A stretch of 26,077 nt of DNA from Collinsella sp. GTDB lineage: Bacteria; Actinomycetota; Coriobacteriia; Coriobacteriales; Coriobacteriaceae. Each line of letters starts with the position of its first letter. Position 1 is the stretch's first letter. The position numbers and the translations under genes were made by a program. The stretch is from positions 1-26,077 of the forward strand of contig JAGZUC010000031.1 in NCBI GenBank assembly GCA_018380195.1. The letters run 5' to 3'. Under the pieces are notes generated by a model. It was not told the origin of the DNA. It saw only the letters and a list, made by a program, of their open reading frames with translations, and searched no databases. Positions 24,624 to 26,077 of the stretch are shown piece by piece.

Positions 24624-24674
24624 GACAGCAAAAGGGGCCGAGAATCGCTTCCCAGCCCCTTTTGCTGTCTTTTA
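24624..24674. terminator. Strong terminator after the WalJ-like gene
   Basis: GACAGCAAAAGGGGC (24624-24638) and its exact reverse complement (24655-24669) form a 15-bp stem followed by TTTTAAT on the plus strand. It sits between convergent genes (ends at 24614 and 24697) and may act on both. Confidence 0.9.
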
Positions 24675-24696
24675 ATAGCGCAGAACACCAACGAAG

Positions 24697-25128
24697 TTAG
24701 TCGATGGAGATCTTCGTAACGTTCTTCTTCTCGACGATCTTGGGGACCGTAACGGTCAGGATGCCGTCAGCGTACTTAGCCGAGAGGCCCTCGCTCGAAG
24801 CGTCCTTTAGATACACGCCACGCGTCGCGCTGTACGAGCTGAACTCCTTCTGCAGGAAGTTCTTGCCCTCGTTCTCCTCGTCTTCCTCGACATTCACGCT
24901 AATGGACAGACGGCCCTCGTTAAGCTCGACATCGATATCGTCCTTGGCGACGCCGGTCAGATAAGCCTTGACCTCATAGCCGTCGCCCTTATCCTCAACG
25001 TCAACGGGAAACGCCTTGGAAGCAATCGAGTTGTTTGCAAGGTCGGTCATATCATCAAACAGATCGAACAGCGAGCTAGCAGAAGGACGAACGCCAAAAA
25101 CCGAACGATAAGGAACCATGCTTGCCAT
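24697..25128 (-). CDS. Small heat-shock protein (Hsp20 / alpha-crystallin family)
   Basis: This 143-residue ATP-independent chaperone has the alpha-crystallin domain at about residues 36-130. PVDVEDKGDGYEVKAYLTGV, then LSISV and the closing ADGILTVTVPKI are the standard beta-strand motifs. It forms oligomers that hold unfolding proteins. The ATG at 25128 has AAAGGAG about 8 nt upstream; an upstream in-frame ATG is not supported. The AT-rich upstream region holds TTGACT/TTGAGTCAA elements that may make it stress-regulated. Convergent with the WalJ-like gene, divergent from the hypothetical gene at 25405. Confidence 0.94.
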   Translation of the reverse strand: MASMVPYRSVFGVRPSASSLFDLFDDMTDLANNSIASKAFPVDVEDKGDGYEVKAYLTGVAKDDIDVELNEGRLSISVNVEEDEENEGKNFLQKEFSSYSATRGVYLKDASSEGLSAKYADGILTVTVPKIVEKKNVTKISID

Positions 25129-25224
25129 GTTTACCACTCCTTTTAGGACTGCCGAGCCATCTTCTAGGTGACTGGGACTTCTTTTGACGCTCATATATAT
25201 GCCCACACAGTGCTTATATATACA

Positions 25225-25283
25225 TTGACTATAAAGTTTTTTGAGTCAAGTACTATAAGCATATCTAAGTGTAATTGACTCAG
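25225..25283. promoter_or_regulatory. TTGA(G/C)TCAA elements between hsp20 and the hypothetical gene
   Basis: TTGACT (25225-25230), the palindrome TTGAGTCAA (25241-25249) and TTGACTCAG (25275-25283) occur within 60 bp of unusually AT-rich DNA (25190-25290). Half-sites resemble those of HAIR, the HspR operator CTTGAGT-N7-ACTCAAG, but the spacing does not match. AGTCAA/TTGACT could also be -35 boxes in both directions. Confidence 0.4.
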
Positions 25284-25363
25284 GTTTTAGTAAGGTTAAG
25301 GTTCTTTGAACCAGAGCTTAAATAACGAGTATGTTCGCAGCTACAAATAACAAGGGGCTTACA

Positions 25364-25396
25364 ATGAGCGCGTACACGTTGTTGGTAACGAGCTAA
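25364..25396 (+). CDS. Possible 10-codon leader peptide upstream of the hypothetical gene
   Basis: ATG at 25364 is preceded by AAGGGG at a good distance and encodes MSAYTLLVTS before TAA at 25394-25396. The stop lies just before the AAAGGG ribosome binding site of the gene at 25405. Translation could therefore be coupled. It may be chance, as the peptide is very short. Confidence 0.3.
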   Translation: MSAYTLLVTS

Positions 25397-25404
25397 AGGG
25401 CATC

Positions 25405-25872
25405 ATGGACGACCAAAACCAGAACAAAATGTTTATGCAGACGCAGGGGGAAGAAACTTCCACGCAGCCGCCACGGTTCCATCGCCCCCACATCTCGCAA
25501 GAGCCCATTAATGATCCTGAGCCCGAGTATGTGACGAGAAATCGATATCAAACGCTCGAGGATGCCCAAACGGGACGCAAACATATGGGCGTCGCCTCGG
25601 GAGACCCTGTATATCTGAAAGACGCACCATTATCTAAAAACAGCGCAGCTAGTGATGAGCCGATGAAAGCATCCGCCGCTCATCAACAAAGAGGTCCTCG
25701 ACCAAAGCAAACCTTGACGCATTCGGCTCGCTATCTCGAAACGCCAAAACAAGGAAAATCGATCTTCGTTTCGTCAAGTAAACGACGCAAGAAGCATCGA
25801 CTGACACTCCTGCTTTTGATCATTGTGGCCATAGCAGTTGTCCTTGTTATTCGATTTATCTTCTTTAAATAA
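25405..25872 (+). CDS. Hypothetical tail-anchored membrane protein
   Basis: I do not recognise this 155-residue protein. It is polar and rich in Gln, Pro, Ser and Lys for about 125 residues, without obvious domains, then has a basic stretch (KRRKKHR) and a hydrophobic segment (about 133-153) ending in FIFFK. This suggests a cytoplasmic, probably disordered tail with a single C-terminal membrane anchor. The ATG has AAAGGG 4 nt upstream. Codon use looks more AT-rich than in the neighbouring genes. It faces the 5S rRNA gene, with 64 nt before that operon's terminator. Confidence 0.7.
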   Translation: MDDQNQNKMFMQTQGEETSTQPPRFHRPHISQEPINDPEPEYVTRNRYQTLEDAQTGRKHMGVASGDPVYLKDAPLSKNSAASDEPMKASAAHQQRGPRPKQTLTHSARYLETPKQGKSIFVSSSKRRKKHRLTLLLLIIVAIAVVLVIRFIFFK

Positions 25873-25936
25873 AGGCTCAATACCAAAAACGATAAGATCG
25901 TCTGATGTAATAGAGTCATTTACGCCCAATAAACGC

Positions 25937-25965
25937 AAAAAAGGGGGAGGCCGCGAGGCCTCCCC
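25937..25965 (-). terminator. rRNA operon terminator
   Basis: On the minus strand GGGGAGGCC and GGCCTCCCC form a 9-bp stem with a 4-nt loop, followed by CTTTTTTGCG. It lies about 35 nt past the 5S rRNA 3' end. A smaller stem (GACGGC/GCCGTC, 25982-25998) sits between the two. The hypothetical gene from the left would also meet it. Confidence 0.88.
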
Positions 25966-26000
25966 TTCTCCAGTTTCGGATGACGGCTCGGTGCCGTCCA

Positions 26001-26077
26001 CCGGTCAGCGGCGCCCTGGCCTCCCACGGGCTGACCCCGCAGTACTCTCGGCGCGATGGGGCTTAGCTTCCGGGTTC
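26001..26077 (-). rRNA. rrf: 5S ribosomal RNA, 3' part (gene continues beyond the window)
   Basis: Read on the minus strand, the window edge starts with GAACCCGGAAGCTAAGCCCC, the highly conserved 5S rRNA loop region, and continues through GAGAGTACTGC and GTGGGAGGCCAGG to CCGCTGACCGG, which would close helix I. The 3' end is placed at about 26001 and could be off by a few bases. The 5' third lies outside. It is presumably the last gene of a 16S-23S-5S operon transcribed leftward. Confidence 0.93.

Noticed and set aside
25225..25283. A canonical HAIR (HspR) or CIRCE operator for hsp20
   Set aside because: The HAIR spacing CTTGAGT-N7-ACTCAAG and the CIRCE sequence are not present; only related half-sites are seen.

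Overview
The window looks like a chromosomal segment of a high-GC Gram-positive gut bacterium of the class Coriobacteriia, most likely Collinsella or a close relative. This is an inference from the protein style, the gene neighbourhoods (tilS-hpt-ftsH, a fructose-type PTS with a split transketolase, a divergent EF-G paralogue), the roughly 60% GC content, strong AGGAGG-type ribosome binding sites, and a 5S rRNA with a long GC-rich 3' half. It is mostly ordinary core genome, with one accessory-looking scar near the left end and several repeat-like palindromes between genes.

Layout, left to right. Positions 1-197 hold a 42-bp perfect palindrome and a promoter for larE (198-1076, +), a stand-alone LarE-family sulfur transferase. 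Positions 1077-1874 carry no intact gene: two direct copies of a palindromic repeat (1254-1301 and 1745-1792) bracket the last ~43 codons of a winged-helix gene and a cluster of ten TCTCTCTAA motifs. Positions 1875-7871 (-) are a six-gene sugar operon, transcribed right to left: PTS EIIBC, a GatZ/KbaZ-like protein, a small transaldolase, transketolase N- and C-halves, PTS EIIA. A LacI-family regulator (8287-9297, +) reads away from it. Together these suggest PTS import of a ketose or polyol, sugar-phosphate rearrangement by the GatZ-like protein, and flow into the non-oxidative pentose phosphate pathway.

Next come an exported DNA/RNA nuclease (9417-10400, +), an EF-G-like protein with degenerate GTPase motifs (10530-12605, -), and an amino-acid ABC transporter operon (15173 down to 12903, -) whose binding protein is a Tat-type lipoprotein and whose promoter carries a clear operator-like palindrome. 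A 131-bp nested inverted repeat (15270-15400) lies between this operon and rlmD (15512-16960, +).

The right third holds a PHP-family phosphoesterase, a class I/II aminotransferase, a REP-like palindrome, the tilS-hpt-ftsH cluster (all -), a WalJ/YycJ-like metallo-beta-lactamase-fold protein (+), a small heat-shock protein (-), a small tail-anchored hypothetical protein (+) with a possible 10-codon leader peptide, and the 3' end of a 5S rRNA gene (-) running off the window. No CRISPR array, tRNA gene, prophage or complete insertion sequence was seen. The least ordinary features are the TCTCTCTAA motif cluster with its gene remnant, the sugar operon with a GatZ-like protein but no GatY, the pseudoknot-capable 144-nt spacer inside that operon, and the 131-bp inverted repeat.
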